From positions 62,001-126,000 of the forward strand of contig MPNQ01000008.1 in NCBI GenBank assembly GCA_002239105.1: 64,000 nt of DNA. The letters are read 5' to 3'. Shown piece after piece: positions 8,711 through 17,029 of the stretch. This DNA comes from a marine group bacterium Sva0996 bin134. Its GTDB lineage: Bacteria > Actinomycetota > Acidimicrobiia > Acidimicrobiales > Bin134. Position numbers and translations under genes: made by a program. Under the pieces are notes generated by a model, which was not told the DNA's origin, ran no database searches, and saw nothing but the letters and a program-made list of their open reading frames with translations. Numbering within the stretch: position 1 is the stretch's first letter; each line of letters opens with the position of its first letter.

Positions 8711-11008
8711 CTAGACGGACACCGCGTCGTACAGAGTGGTGCGCTGTCGAAGGGTGCGGCCCAGGGGAGCGCAGAGGGCGCGGAGGTCGTCCTCGGTGAT
8801 CTCCTGGCCGTGGGACGCACCCGCGGCCCGGGAGATGTTCTCGTTGATGAGCGTGCCGCCCAAGTCGTTCACCCCGGCTTGGAGAAACTGGGCCGCCCCG
8901 GCCTGGCCTAACTTCACCCACGACGCCTGAATGTTGTGAATCCAGCCGTGGTAGGCGATCCGGCCCACTGCATGCATCAGCAGAGCCTCCCGGAATGTGG
9001 GACCCCGCCGGGACCGTCGCTGCAAATAGATGGGGGCGGCCATGTGGACGAAGGGCAGGGGCACGAACTCGGTGAACCCGCCGGTCTCCTTTTGGAGCTC
9101 GCGGGTGCGGACCAGGTGGCGGGCCCAGTGGAGTGGCTGTTCGACCGTGCCGAACATGATGGTCACGTTGGACCGCAGACCAAGACCGTGGGCGGTGCGG
9201 TGGGCATCTAGCCATTCGCCGGCATCGATCTTGTCGGGGCAGATAACCGCCCTGATCTCGTCGTCGAGGATCTCGGCCGCGGTTCCCGGCAAGGAGCGGA
9301 GACCGGCGTCCATCAGCCGGCGCAGATACTTGGCCAGTGGCTCCTCGAGGCGTTTGGCGCCCTCGGTGACCTCAAGGGCGGTGAAGCCGTGAACATGGAT
9401 GTCGGGTACGGCGTCCTTGACCGCCCGGGTGACGTCGATGTAGTAGTCGCCGTCGAAGTTGGGGTGGATGCCACCTTGAAGGCAGACCTCGGTGGCGCCG
9501 GCCTCGGCTGCCTCCATGGTGCGCTCGGCTATGTCGTCCAAGCTCAGCAGGTAGGGGTCGCCTCGCAGATTGAGCGACAGAGGGCCCTTTGAGAAGCCGC
9601 AGAACCGGCACTTGAAGGTGCACACGTTGGTGTAGTTGATGTTGCGGTTGGACACCCAGGTGACCTCATCGCCCACCGCGGCCTTGCGGAGTTCGTCGGC
9701 CAGCGCGGCTACGGCCCGAACTTCGGGGCCTCGAGCACCGAACAGGGTGACGATCTCGTTGATGCCCACCTCTTGGCCGTTTCGCACGCCGGCCAGCACC
9801 TCGCCCACCGCTCCTCCAGCGGTGGCGTGGGCAGCAGGGGTGCCGTTTGAGCCTGGTGAAGCCAGGATCATCGGCGGTGAAGCGTCGGCACCTGAGTACC
9901 AGCCGGCGTCGTCGGGACGTCCGAGGCCCTCGGCGTCGCTGCGGTCGAGCATGGGGAATCTCATGTCGGCGTCTAGCCACCGCTCGGGATCAAGGGCGTA
10001 CTCGGGATACACCGTCAGCCGGGGAGCCAGGGCAAACCCTTTGGCCTCGGTGACCGTTCGCAGGCGATCGAGGGCCGGCCAAGGGCGCTCGGGGTTCACA
10101 TGGTCGGCAGTGATGGGGGAAACCCCGCCCCAGTCGTCGATGCCGGCATCTAGCAGCTCGCCGAAGTCGTCAGACAGGTTGGGCGGACCCTGGAGATGGA
10201 TCTCTTCGGGCAGGATGAGGCGGGCCAAGGCGATGGCCTCCAGATACTCGTCGTGATCGCAAGGCGCGGTGGCGTGCATGGCCGTGCCGCGCTTGGGCAG
10301 GAAGTTCTGGACGATTACCTCTTGGATATGGCCCCAGCGCCGATGGGACTCGGCGATGGCCTCCAGCGCGTCTACCCGGTCGGCCCTGGTCTCGCCGATT
10401 CCCACCAGGATGCCAGTGGTGAACGGGATGGCCAGCTTGCCAGCGGCATCCAGAGTGGATAGCCGCCGCTCGGGGGATTTGTCGGGCGATCCCCGGTGGC
10501 AGTCCAACTCAGCCAGCGTCTCCAGCATCATCCCCTGGGAGGGCGCAGCTTCGCGGAGCAAGGCCAGCTCTTCAGAGTAAAGCGCGCCGGCGTTGGCATG
10601 CGGTAGCAGCCCGGTCTTTTCGACCACCAGGCGGGCCGTGTGGGCCAGATAGTCCACTGTGGAGGCGAAGCCGTGGTTCTCCAGCCATTTGGCGGCATCG
10701 GAGTAGCGCAGCTCAGGCCGCTCCCCCAAGGTGAACAGGGCTTCGTGGCAGCCAGCAGCCGCTCCCGATTCGGCGATGGCCAGAACCTCGTGCTCGTTGA
10801 GGTACGGCGACTCCAATCGGGCGGGTGGCTGGGCGAAGGTGCAGTAGCCGCACTTGTCCCGGCACAGCATGGTGAGGGGGATGAACACTTTGGGGGAGTA
10901 GGTGATCCGGGTGCCGTGCACCCGATCTCGAACAGCCCGGGCTTCGGCCATCAGATCGGCCAGACTTCGCTCCAGCAGGTTGTGGCCCGTTCCGCCAGCA
11001 ACCGTCAC
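8711..11008 (-). CDS. fbiC: FO synthase, fused CofG-CofH radical SAM enzyme
   Basis: At 765 residues this is the fused actinobacterial form of FO synthase. The N-terminal CofG half has the radical SAM cluster motif CRDKCGYC at residues 49-56. The C-terminal CofH half has CTFKCRFCGFSKG at about 465. Together they make 7,8-didemethyl-8-hydroxy-5-deazariboflavin, the chromophore of coenzyme F420, from tyrosine and 5-amino-6-ribitylaminouracil. GTG at 11008 overlaps the transaldolase stop, so it ends a tkt-tal-fbiC transcription unit. The gene implies F420-dependent redox chemistry in this organism. Confidence 0.95.
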   Translation of the reverse strand: MTVAGGTGHNLLERSLADLMAEARAVRDRVHGTRITYSPKVFIPLTMLCRDKCGYCTFAQPPARLESPYLNEHEVLAIAESGAAAGCHEALFTLGERPELRYSDAAKWLENHGFASTVDYLAHTARLVVEKTGLLPHANAGALYSEELALLREAAPSQGMMLETLAELDCHRGSPDKSPERRLSTLDAAGKLAIPFTTGILVGIGETRADRVDALEAIAESHRRWGHIQEVIVQNFLPKRGTAMHATAPCDHDEYLEAIALARLILPEEIHLQGPPNLSDDFGELLDAGIDDWGGVSPITADHVNPERPWPALDRLRTVTEAKGFALAPRLTVYPEYALDPERWLDADMRFPMLDRSDAEGLGRPDDAGWYSGADASPPMILASPGSNGTPAAHATAGGAVGEVLAGVRNGQEVGINEIVTLFGARGPEVRAVAALADELRKAAVGDEVTWVSNRNINYTNVCTFKCRFCGFSKGPLSLNLRGDPYLLSLDDIAERTMEAAEAGATEVCLQGGIHPNFDGDYYIDVTRAVKDAVPDIHVHGFTALEVTEGAKRLEEPLAKYLRRLMDAGLRSLPGTAAEILDDEIRAVICPDKIDAGEWLDAHRTAHGLGLRSNVTIMFGTVEQPLHWARHLVRTRELQKETGGFTEFVPLPFVHMAAPIYLQRRSRRGPTFREALLMHAVGRIAYHGWIHNIQASWVKLGQAGAAQFLQAGVNDLGGTLINENISRAAGASHGQEITEDDLRALCAPLGRTLRQRTTLYDAVSV

Positions 11009-12147
11009 CGGGCGCCTTCCATAAGTCCGGAGGAATCGGGCTCGGCTCGGGCGCCTTCCATCAAGCGGTCAGCGGTGGTGGTCAGGCTCTCCAGCAGATC
11101 GTCGAATGACTTCACGAATGCCGACACCCCCTCGTCTTCCAGTCTGTCGGACACGGCATCAAGATCCACGCCGACATCGGTGACTCTATCCAGAAGCAAC
11201 TGGGCGGCGATGGGGTCGGCGTCGACGGTGCGGGCCAGGGTGCCGTGGTTGGTGAACGCCTCCAAGGTGGCGTCGGGCAGTGTGTTCACGGTGTCTGGCC
11301 CGATGAGCTGGTCGACATAGAGGGTGTCAGGATAAGCCGGGTTCTTGGTGGAAGTGGAAGCCCACAGAGGCCTTTGCGCGCGAGCGCCTCGGGCGGCCAG
11401 GGCCTCCCAGCGGGGTCCGGAGAACTCTTGGCTGAAAATCTGGTAGGCCACTTGGCCCTGGGCCACCGCGGTTTTGCCACGTAGGGCTAAGGCTTCAGGT
11501 GTCCCGATGGCCTCGAGCTGGCGATCGACCTCGGTATCGGTGCGGCTTATGAAGAACGACGCCACCCCGGAAACCGAAGACAGATCCCCTTCGCAGGCCT
11601 CCAGCCCGCAGAGATAGGCCTCGATCACCTCGGCGTAGCGGGAAAGGGAGAACAGAAGGGTCACGTTGATGCTGCGGCCCTCAGAAGTCATGGCTTGGAT
11701 GGCGGGCAGGCCCTCGGCAGTGCCGGGGATCTTCACGTACAGGTTTGGACGGTCGACCCGCTGATGCAGGGCCCGGGCCGCGGCCAGGGTGCCATTGGTG
11801 TCGCGGGCCAGCTTGGGGTCGACCTCCACCGAGACGAAGCCATCCAGCCCGCCGCTGGCCTCGTGAACGGGGGCCAGCACGTCGAGGGCGCCGCCGATGT
11901 CCGTCAGCACCAGCTCCCAGTAGGCGTCGGCCACGCTCATCCCGTCGGCCAGCAATTCGGCGAACTGTTCGTCATAGTCGTTGCCCGCCGTCATGGCCTT
12001 TTGAAAGATGCTGGGATTGGAGGTGAGTCCCCTCACCCCGCGCTCCGCCCATCGAGCCAGTTCCCCGTTGTTGATCCATTCCCGGCGCAAGTTGTCCAGC
12101 CATGGACTCTGTCCGTATTGGCTGTACAGATCGTGGAGACTGCTCAT
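11005..12147 (-). CDS. tal: Transaldolase
   Basis: The 380-residue protein matches the long actinobacterial transaldolases: LTSNPSIFQKAM (about residues 35-46), NLYVKIPGTAEGLPAI with the Schiff-base Lys, and INVTLLFSLSRYAEV. It transfers a dihydroxyacetone unit between pentose-phosphate-pathway sugars. I chose the ATG at 12147 (MSSLHDLYSQYGQSPWLDN) because the family begins there; the frame is open further upstream without homology. The C-terminus is odd, with LMEGAR occurring twice 13 residues apart, the second copy being the last residues before the stop. Confidence 0.93.
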   Translation of the reverse strand: MSSLHDLYSQYGQSPWLDNLRREWINNGELARWAERGVRGLTSNPSIFQKAMTAGNDYDEQFAELLADGMSVADAYWELVLTDIGGALDVLAPVHEASGGLDGFVSVEVDPKLARDTNGTLAAARALHQRVDRPNLYVKIPGTAEGLPAIQAMTSEGRSINVTLLFSLSRYAEVIEAYLCGLEACEGDLSSVSGVASFFISRTDTEVDRQLEAIGTPEALALRGKTAVAQGQVAYQIFSQEFSGPRWEALAARGARAQRPLWASTSTKNPAYPDTLYVDQLIGPDTVNTLPDATLEAFTNHGTLARTVDADPIAAQLLLDRVTDVGVDLDAVSDRLEDEGVSAFVKSFDDLLESLTTTADRLMEGARAEPDSSGLMEGAR

Positions 12148-12158
12148 TTTCGTCGCTC

Positions 12159-14126
12159 CTAGCTTCCGATTAGTGCAGTGGCTTGGGCCACCACGTTGGC
12201 CGAGTTCATTCCCAGCTTGTCCAGCACAACCGAGCCCGGAGCCGAAGCCCCGAATCGGTCGATGCCCACCGGGAGGTCCACCCATCGTTCCCAGCCGAGG
12301 GTTACCCCCGCCTCCACCGAGAGCCGGGGCACACCTTCTAGTAGTACCTCGGCCTGGTAGACGGCGTCTTGGGTGGCGAAAAGCTCCCAGCAGGGCATCG
12401 AGACCACTCGCGCGGCCACGCCCTGCTCTTCCAAAGCGGCGGCGGCGTCCACACAGACCGAGACTTCGCTGCCGGTGCCCACCAAGATCACGTCGGGGTC
12501 GGGGCTGTTCACGAGGGTGTAGGCACCCCGGGCCACCCCGTCGGCCGTGGCGGTGCCCTCCAGCGTGGGTACGTTCTGGCGGGTCAGGATCATGGCGCTG
12601 GGGCCGTCCATATCGACGGCCAGCCGCCATGCCTGGGCTACTTCGTTGCCATCAGCTGGCCGGAAGACTCGCAGGCCGGGAATGGTCCGCAGCGACATCA
12701 CGTGCTCGATCGGCTGGTGTGTGGGGCCGTCCTCGCCGACCCCCACAGAGTCGTGGCTCCACACGAAGATACTGTGGGCCCCCGACAATGCGGCCAAGCG
12801 CACGGCGGGCCTCATGTAGTCGCTGAACACCAGGAAAGTCCCGCCTACGGGCACCAGCCCGCCGTGCAGTGCGGCCCCGTTGAGCACTGCGCCCATGGCG
12901 TGTTCCCTGATGCCGAAGTACATCTGGCGGCCGGCGGGATGGGCGGCGCCCAGCGGGTCGACGTTGGAGAGGCTGGTGCCGGTATTGCCGGTGAGGTCGG
13001 CCCCTCCGGCAACCAGGCCGGGGACAACATCGGCCATGGCGTTGAGGCAGGCAGAGCTGGCCTTGCGAGTGGCCACTGACTCGCCGGCCGGCCACGTAGG
13101 CAGCTTGTTCTCCCAGCCCGGCAGTCCCCGACCGGACAGGCAAGCTTCGTATTCCGAGCGTTGGGTGCCGAGGGCATCCACGTTCTGTTGCCAACTCGAC
13201 CGCTCAGCGGCGCCCCGACGACCGGCTGCCCGGTAGGCATCTGCCACATCAGCGGGCACATAGAAGGACTCGTCGGTGGGCATCGCCATGACGGCCTTGG
13301 TGGCGGCTATCTCGTCGTCGAACAGCGAGTAGCCGTGGGCCTCGTGGTTGTCGGTCTGGCCAGGGGAGGGGAAGGCGACATGGCTGCGCACGATGATCAG
13401 CGACGGCGCGTCGTCAACCGCCATTGCCGTACGGATGCCCGCCTCTAGGGCATCGAGGTCTTCGGCGGCCTCGCCCAGGTCCAAGACATGCCATCCATAG
13501 GCCGTGAACCGCTGGGCAGCGTTGTCGGACAGAGAGAGATCGGTGGGTCCGTCGATGGTGATCCGGTTGTCGTCGTAGAAGCAGATCAGCCGGTCGAGAC
13601 GCTGATGTCCGGCCAATGAGGAAGCCTCGTGGCTGATTCCCTCAGAGAGGTCGCCGTCGCTGCACAGGGCGAACACCCGGTGGTCGCAGACATCTGCGCC
13701 GAAACGGTGGCGCAGCCAGCGCTCAGCCAAGGCCATCCCCACAGCGTTGGCGATTCCCTGTCCCAGAGGACCGGTGGTGACCTCCACGCCCGGGGTGTGG
13801 CCAACCTCCGGATGTCCGGGAGTCTGGCTGCCCCATTGGCGAAAGTCCCGGAGGTCTTCGAGGGTCAATCCCTGGCCGGTGAGGTGGAGCATGGAGTAAA
13901 GCAAGATGGAGGCGTGGCCGGCGCTGAGCACGAACCGGTCGCGGTCGGGCCAGGCCGGATCGTCGGCGTCGTAGCGAAGGATGCGGGTCCAGAGCACATG
14001 GGCCAGCGGGGCCATGGCCATGGCGGTTCCCTGGTGCCCAGAGCGGGCTTGGTGGGGAGCGTCCATGGCCAGGCCGCGAATAGCGCTGATGCCTGGGTCT
14101 TCGAGAGCGGCGGGGAACGCAGCCAT
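12159..14126 (-). CDS. tkt: Transketolase
   Basis: The 655-residue protein has all three transketolase domains: the ThDP-binding PP domain (ARSGHQGTAMAMAPLAHVLW, SAGHASILLYSML, CSDGDLSEGISHEASSLAGH), the Pyr domain (RQMYFGIREHAMGAVLNGAA, WSHDSVGVGEDGPTHQPIEH) and a C-terminal domain. It transfers two-carbon ketol units in the pentose phosphate pathway. The ATG at 14126 (MAAFPAALEDPGISAIRGLA) fits; 14 upstream codons are open but come from a duplicated end of the FIST gene. The tal gene follows 11 bases downstream. Confidence 0.94.
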   Translation of the reverse strand: MAAFPAALEDPGISAIRGLAMDAPHQARSGHQGTAMAMAPLAHVLWTRILRYDADDPAWPDRDRFVLSAGHASILLYSMLHLTGQGLTLEDLRDFRQWGSQTPGHPEVGHTPGVEVTTGPLGQGIANAVGMALAERWLRHRFGADVCDHRVFALCSDGDLSEGISHEASSLAGHQRLDRLICFYDDNRITIDGPTDLSLSDNAAQRFTAYGWHVLDLGEAAEDLDALEAGIRTAMAVDDAPSLIIVRSHVAFPSPGQTDNHEAHGYSLFDDEIAATKAVMAMPTDESFYVPADVADAYRAAGRRGAAERSSWQQNVDALGTQRSEYEACLSGRGLPGWENKLPTWPAGESVATRKASSACLNAMADVVPGLVAGGADLTGNTGTSLSNVDPLGAAHPAGRQMYFGIREHAMGAVLNGAALHGGLVPVGGTFLVFSDYMRPAVRLAALSGAHSIFVWSHDSVGVGEDGPTHQPIEHVMSLRTIPGLRVFRPADGNEVAQAWRLAVDMDGPSAMILTRQNVPTLEGTATADGVARGAYTLVNSPDPDVILVGTGSEVSVCVDAAAALEEQGVAARVVSMPCWELFATQDAVYQAEVLLEGVPRLSVEAGVTLGWERWVDLPVGIDRFGASAPGSVVLDKLGMNSANVVAQATALIGS

Positions 14127-14154
14127 ATGAGAGTCGATCCTTTCAGTCGAATAC

Positions 14155-14248
14155 GGGAGCAGCACCACCGAAGCGGTGAACCCGTGTAGGAGATGGAGGC
14201 CGGGCGATCATGGGAACAGCACCACCGAGGCGGTGAACCCGTGGAGGA
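14155..14248. repeat. 57-bp tandem duplication of the FIST gene 3' end
   Basis: Bases 14155-14191 and 14212-14248 are near-identical 37-base copies, differing at a few positions, with a 57-base period and weaker similarity in the remaining 20 bases. The second copy encodes the last residues of the FIST protein (minus strand, HGFTASVVLFP). The first is an untranslated echo of it between that gene and the transketolase start (readable as VVLLP). Confidence 0.85.
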
Positions 14249-15332
14249 AATTGTGGCCGCCGATCGGTCCGAGCTCGCCGGCGCAGAACATCCCCGCTAC
14301 CGGCGCTGCATTCAAGGCCTCATGGACCACGGCGGCATCATGGTCGGGGCCGTCGAACAAATGGGTGCCTCGGCCATTGCAGGTGAACACCAGAGCAGAT
14401 CCCGCGGAAGCATCGGCCATCAGCTCGCGCAGGTCTTCATCAGCGGTGGCCGCGTCTCGCACCTGGAACTGGACCGTGGTTCCCACGTCTACCGAGTCGC
14501 CTACCGCCAACGAGCCAGTCTTCTCATCGGCGCCGATCAATCCGCGGATCAAGAAGTCTCCCCGGTCGAATTCAGACTTATGTTCGTCGATGACAATGCC
14601 GATGTGAAGCCCCTTGGCCACTAGGGCCCGATCGGATTCGTCCATCGCCAGCAAAGTCTCCCTCAACCGGTCCACCGCCGGGCGACCTCCCATTTCAGAC
14701 ACGATGTTGCCCTCTGAGCTGGTCACCGTGAAGGGTTGGCCGATGGGGCGGCAGCCCTGGGAAACAACTGTGTGAACTTCGACCGCGGGGTCGAGTAGGA
14801 CGCCCACTGCCCCGTCATTGAAGACTTGGCTGCCCAAGACGAGGCGGTTGCCTCCTGGGCGTCCAGCAGCAGAAGCCAACCCTCCCACCACAGTCAACTG
14901 CGACCCTGCTCCTAGCAGCGCATCGCTGGGGAAGGTAAACGGGTCGGGAATCACCAGCAGGGTTCCTCTTGCATCGGTCGGCATGCCGCCAACTGCCCAT
15001 CCGTCGGGGCCTCGAATTGCTTCGAGCCGAACCAACTGGGCGGGGCATTGGGCCGCAGCCCATAGGGAGAGGGCGGGGCGCTCCTCGACTTCGTTGGGGC
15101 CGCCGATTACCGACACCGCGGTGGCTCCGAGTAGAGCCGACGGGGCCAGTGCCTGGTGGATGGTATCGGCGACCTCGTTTATCTGCTCGCGGTGGGAGGC
15201 AGAAGTGAACAGCACGGCCAGGTCGGGCGATGGACCCACCGCTTCGAGAATCTCGCCGATTACCTCGCCGACGGCGCTAGCCGAGTCGGGATGTTCGGAT
15301 AAAGCGGCCCCATACCTGCTCACTACCTGCAC
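14208..15332 (-). CDS. FIST-domain sensory protein
   Basis: The 374-residue protein has the FIST_N pattern from residue 6 on (RYGAALSEHPD, DLAVLFTSASHREQINE, LLGATAVSVIGG, VVGGLASAAG) and a FIST_C domain ending FTCNGRGTHLF, VAGMFCAGELGPIGGHNF, HGFTASVVLF. FIST domains are thought to bind small ligands, perhaps amino acids, and are often fused to or encoded near signalling proteins. Here the domain stands alone, with no kinase or cyclase next to it. The start is a GTG. The true ligand and output are unknown. Confidence 0.85.
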   Translation of the reverse strand: MQVVSRYGAALSEHPDSASAVGEVIGEILEAVGPSPDLAVLFTSASHREQINEVADTIHQALAPSALLGATAVSVIGGPNEVEERPALSLWAAAQCPAQLVRLEAIRGPDGWAVGGMPTDARGTLLVIPDPFTFPSDALLGAGSQLTVVGGLASAAGRPGGNRLVLGSQVFNDGAVGVLLDPAVEVHTVVSQGCRPIGQPFTVTSSEGNIVSEMGGRPAVDRLRETLLAMDESDRALVAKGLHIGIVIDEHKSEFDRGDFLIRGLIGADEKTGSLAVGDSVDVGTTVQFQVRDAATADEDLRELMADASAGSALVFTCNGRGTHLFDGPDHDAAVVHEALNAAPVAGMFCAGELGPIGGHNFLHGFTASVVLFP

Positions 15333-15382
15333 GCTAGCCCGGCGAAGTGCCCAGCCAGCGGAAAAAACGCTGTGTTACTAGG

Positions 15383-15409
15383 GGTTTAGGGCTGTTGCGA
15401 GCCTAAACC
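15383..15409 (-). terminator. Hairpin terminator after the desaturase gene
   Basis: GGTTTAGG (15383-15390) pairs with CCTAAACC (15402-15409) around an 11-base loop. On the minus strand the stem begins at the desaturase stop codon. A run of six T follows about 15 bases after the stem, a distance longer than usual for an intrinsic terminator. Confidence 0.45.
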
Positions 15410-16155
15410 TCAACTGAGGTGGTTGTGCGGGAGGCTAGGGAGTCGACGTCGGCATGGCGGATTCGGGCCAATCCCAGGCGGCTGGCCACACTGATAAACC
15501 ACCAGCCCAGGTCGAAGTGGTGCCAACGGCGGGCAAAGCGGGCCGAAGTCGGAGCAGCGTGGTGGTTGTTGTGATAGCCCTCTCCGCAAGTCAGCCAGGC
15601 CAGCCAGGTGACGTTGGTAGCGCTGTTGTCAAACGGTCGGCGCCCGAAGGTGTGGGCCACACTGTTAACCGAGCCGCCCAAACCGATATAGCCCACGGTA
15701 TGGACCACTACGGCCACCACGCCGGGCACCACGCCCAGCCACCAGACCAGGATGGCGACTCCCAAGGCCAATCCGATGATTCCTCGGTTGAGAAGCCACC
15801 GGTCGGCCACCGTGACCGGAATGTCTTTGGCGTAGCGCTCGGTGGTTCGGGGGTCGCGGGCCGAACGCCGATAAAGGGCGGCATTGGTGAGCTGGACTCT
15901 CAGCCAGCCCAGCCGGGCAGGAGAGTGGGGGTCTTCGTGGGTATCGGTGAACGCATGGTGCTTCCGGTGGACAGCAGCCCACTGCCGAGCGGAGATCCCG
16001 GTTGACATCCACAGGAACACTTTGAAAAAGCTGCGGAGAGCGGGATGCAGTTGCACCGCCTTGTGAGCCAGATCACGGTGCAAGTACACGGTTGTGGCCA
16101 AATTGCCCAACTGGGTGAGGGCGAGCCCCACAGCGATCGCGATCACTATCTGCAC
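15403..16155 (-). CDS. Membrane fatty-acyl (acyl-CoA) desaturase
   Basis: About 250 residues with the three histidine boxes of membrane di-iron desaturases: HRDLAH near residue 26, HRKHH near 62, and HNNHH in GEGYHNNHHAAPTSARFA near 190. Hydrophobic segments separate them. The enzyme introduces a double bond, probably delta-9, into acyl chains using O2, and is set in the membrane. I use the GTG at 16155, preceded by GGGAG at a good distance; a TTG five codons upstream is the alternative. The protein is shorter than full-length stearoyl-CoA desaturases, which is common in actinobacteria. Confidence 0.88.
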   Translation of the reverse strand: MQIVIAIAVGLALTQLGNLATTVYLHRDLAHKAVQLHPALRSFFKVFLWMSTGISARQWAAVHRKHHAFTDTHEDPHSPARLGWLRVQLTNAALYRRSARDPRTTERYAKDIPVTVADRWLLNRGIIGLALGVAILVWWLGVVPGVVAVVVHTVGYIGLGGSVNSVAHTFGRRPFDNSATNVTWLAWLTCGEGYHNNHHAAPTSARFARRWHHFDLGWWFISVASRLGLARIRHADVDSLASRTTTSVEV

Positions 16156-16236
16156 AGCTTGAACTCCCAATAGGTCAGGGCCGACTGCTGTCTACCACAG
16201 CCACGGGTGTGACCCTAGAGGACAGGCAGGGGTTAC

Positions 16237-16374
16237 ATGACGTTTTGGTCTTGCGACACTGTATCGGTCAAGCCCGTGCTGGCCGAGACTGTGCTGCCCG
16301 AGCCTGTTCAGGCCGAGACTGTTCAGGCTGGTGCGGTGGCCGGCGGCGTGAGTGGAGACGGGATGGGCGGGTAG
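16237..16374 (+). CDS. Putative 45-residue peptide with pentapeptide repeats
   Basis: An ATG at 16237, seven to eight bases after an AGGGG-type ribosome-binding sequence, opens a 45-codon frame: MTFWSCDTVSVKPV, LAETV, LPEPV, QAETV, QAGAV, then a Gly-rich end. The repeat units are 15 bases long (16279-16338). It ends 10 bases before the ATP-grasp gene. Expression is unproven; the support is the start signal, the in-frame repeat and the position. Confidence 0.3.
   Translation: MTFWSCDTVSVKPVLAETVLPEPVQAETVQAGAVAGGVSGDGMGG
16279..16338 (+). repeat. 15-bp tandem repeat, four units
   Basis: Units begin at 16279, 16294, 16309 and 16324. The first three share the pattern C(T/A)GNCCGAGNCTGTK; the fourth is diverged. 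The period is a multiple of three and would encode (L/Q)(A/P)E(T/P)V in the putative 45-residue peptide. Confidence 0.7.
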
Positions 16375-16384
16375 TTTGTCGGCG

Positions 16385-17029
16385 ATGGGGGTGTTGTCGG
16401 AATTCGAGTCGAAGCAGCTCTTGGCCAGCCATGGCATCGTGGTGAGTCGGGACAGGCTGGCTCGGTCGGCCAATGAAGCCGTGGCCGCGGCGGCGGAGAT
16501 CGGCGGTTCGGTAGCGGTGAAGCTCTGTGGGCCGTCGTTGGCCCACAAGAGCGAGCGGGGTTTGGTGCGGTTGGGCCTGGATAACGCCGATGGGGTGCGG
16601 TCCGCGGCCGAGGACCTACTGGTTGCGGCCACCGAGGAAGACGGCGAGGTGGCCTTGTTGGTTTCGGAGATGGTGTCAGGAAACCGGGAGCTCATCGTTG
16701 GCGTGGTGCTCACCGAGCAGTTTGGCGCGGCGCTCATGCTTGGAGTGGGAGGGATTTTGGCCGAAGCGGTGGGGGAGGCCGTATTCCGGCTCCTGCCGGT
16801 GACCAGGCCCGATTGCCAGGACATGATCGATGATCTGGGGATGGACGCTCTGTTGGGTCCACTGAGGGGCGAGCCAGCGGTAGACAGGAATGCGCTGGTG
16901 GACGTTCTGCTGGCCCTAGCCGATGCCGCTAGCCGGGACGGGATCGAAGCTATCGATGTGAACCCCCTGGTGATCCGCGAAGGCCTGCCGGTAGCGGTAG
17001 ACGCCCTGGTCGTGATGAGCAGTAGATGA
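16385..17029 (+). CDS. ATP-grasp (beta) subunit of an NDP-forming acyl-CoA synthetase
   Basis: The 214-residue protein is an ATP-grasp domain of the acetyl-CoA synthetase (ADP-forming) type: SEFESKQLLASHGI at the N-terminus, VAVKLCGPSLAHKSE with the nucleotide-contacting Lys, LVSEMVSGNRELIVGV, and IEAIDVNPLVI at the end. Such subunits phosphorylate ADP while an acyl-CoA is cleaved, or the reverse. The partner alpha subunit follows with a 4-base ATGA overlap. The start could also be a few codons upstream. The acyl substrate is not evident. Confidence 0.85.
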   Translation: MGVLSEFESKQLLASHGIVVSRDRLARSANEAVAAAAEIGGSVAVKLCGPSLAHKSERGLVRLGLDNADGVRSAAEDLLVAATEEDGEVALLVSEMVSGNRELIVGVVLTEQFGAALMLGVGGILAEAVGEAVFRLLPVTRPDCQDMIDDLGMDALLGPLRGEPAVDRNALVDVLLALADAASRDGIEAIDVNPLVIREGLPVAVDALVVMSSR

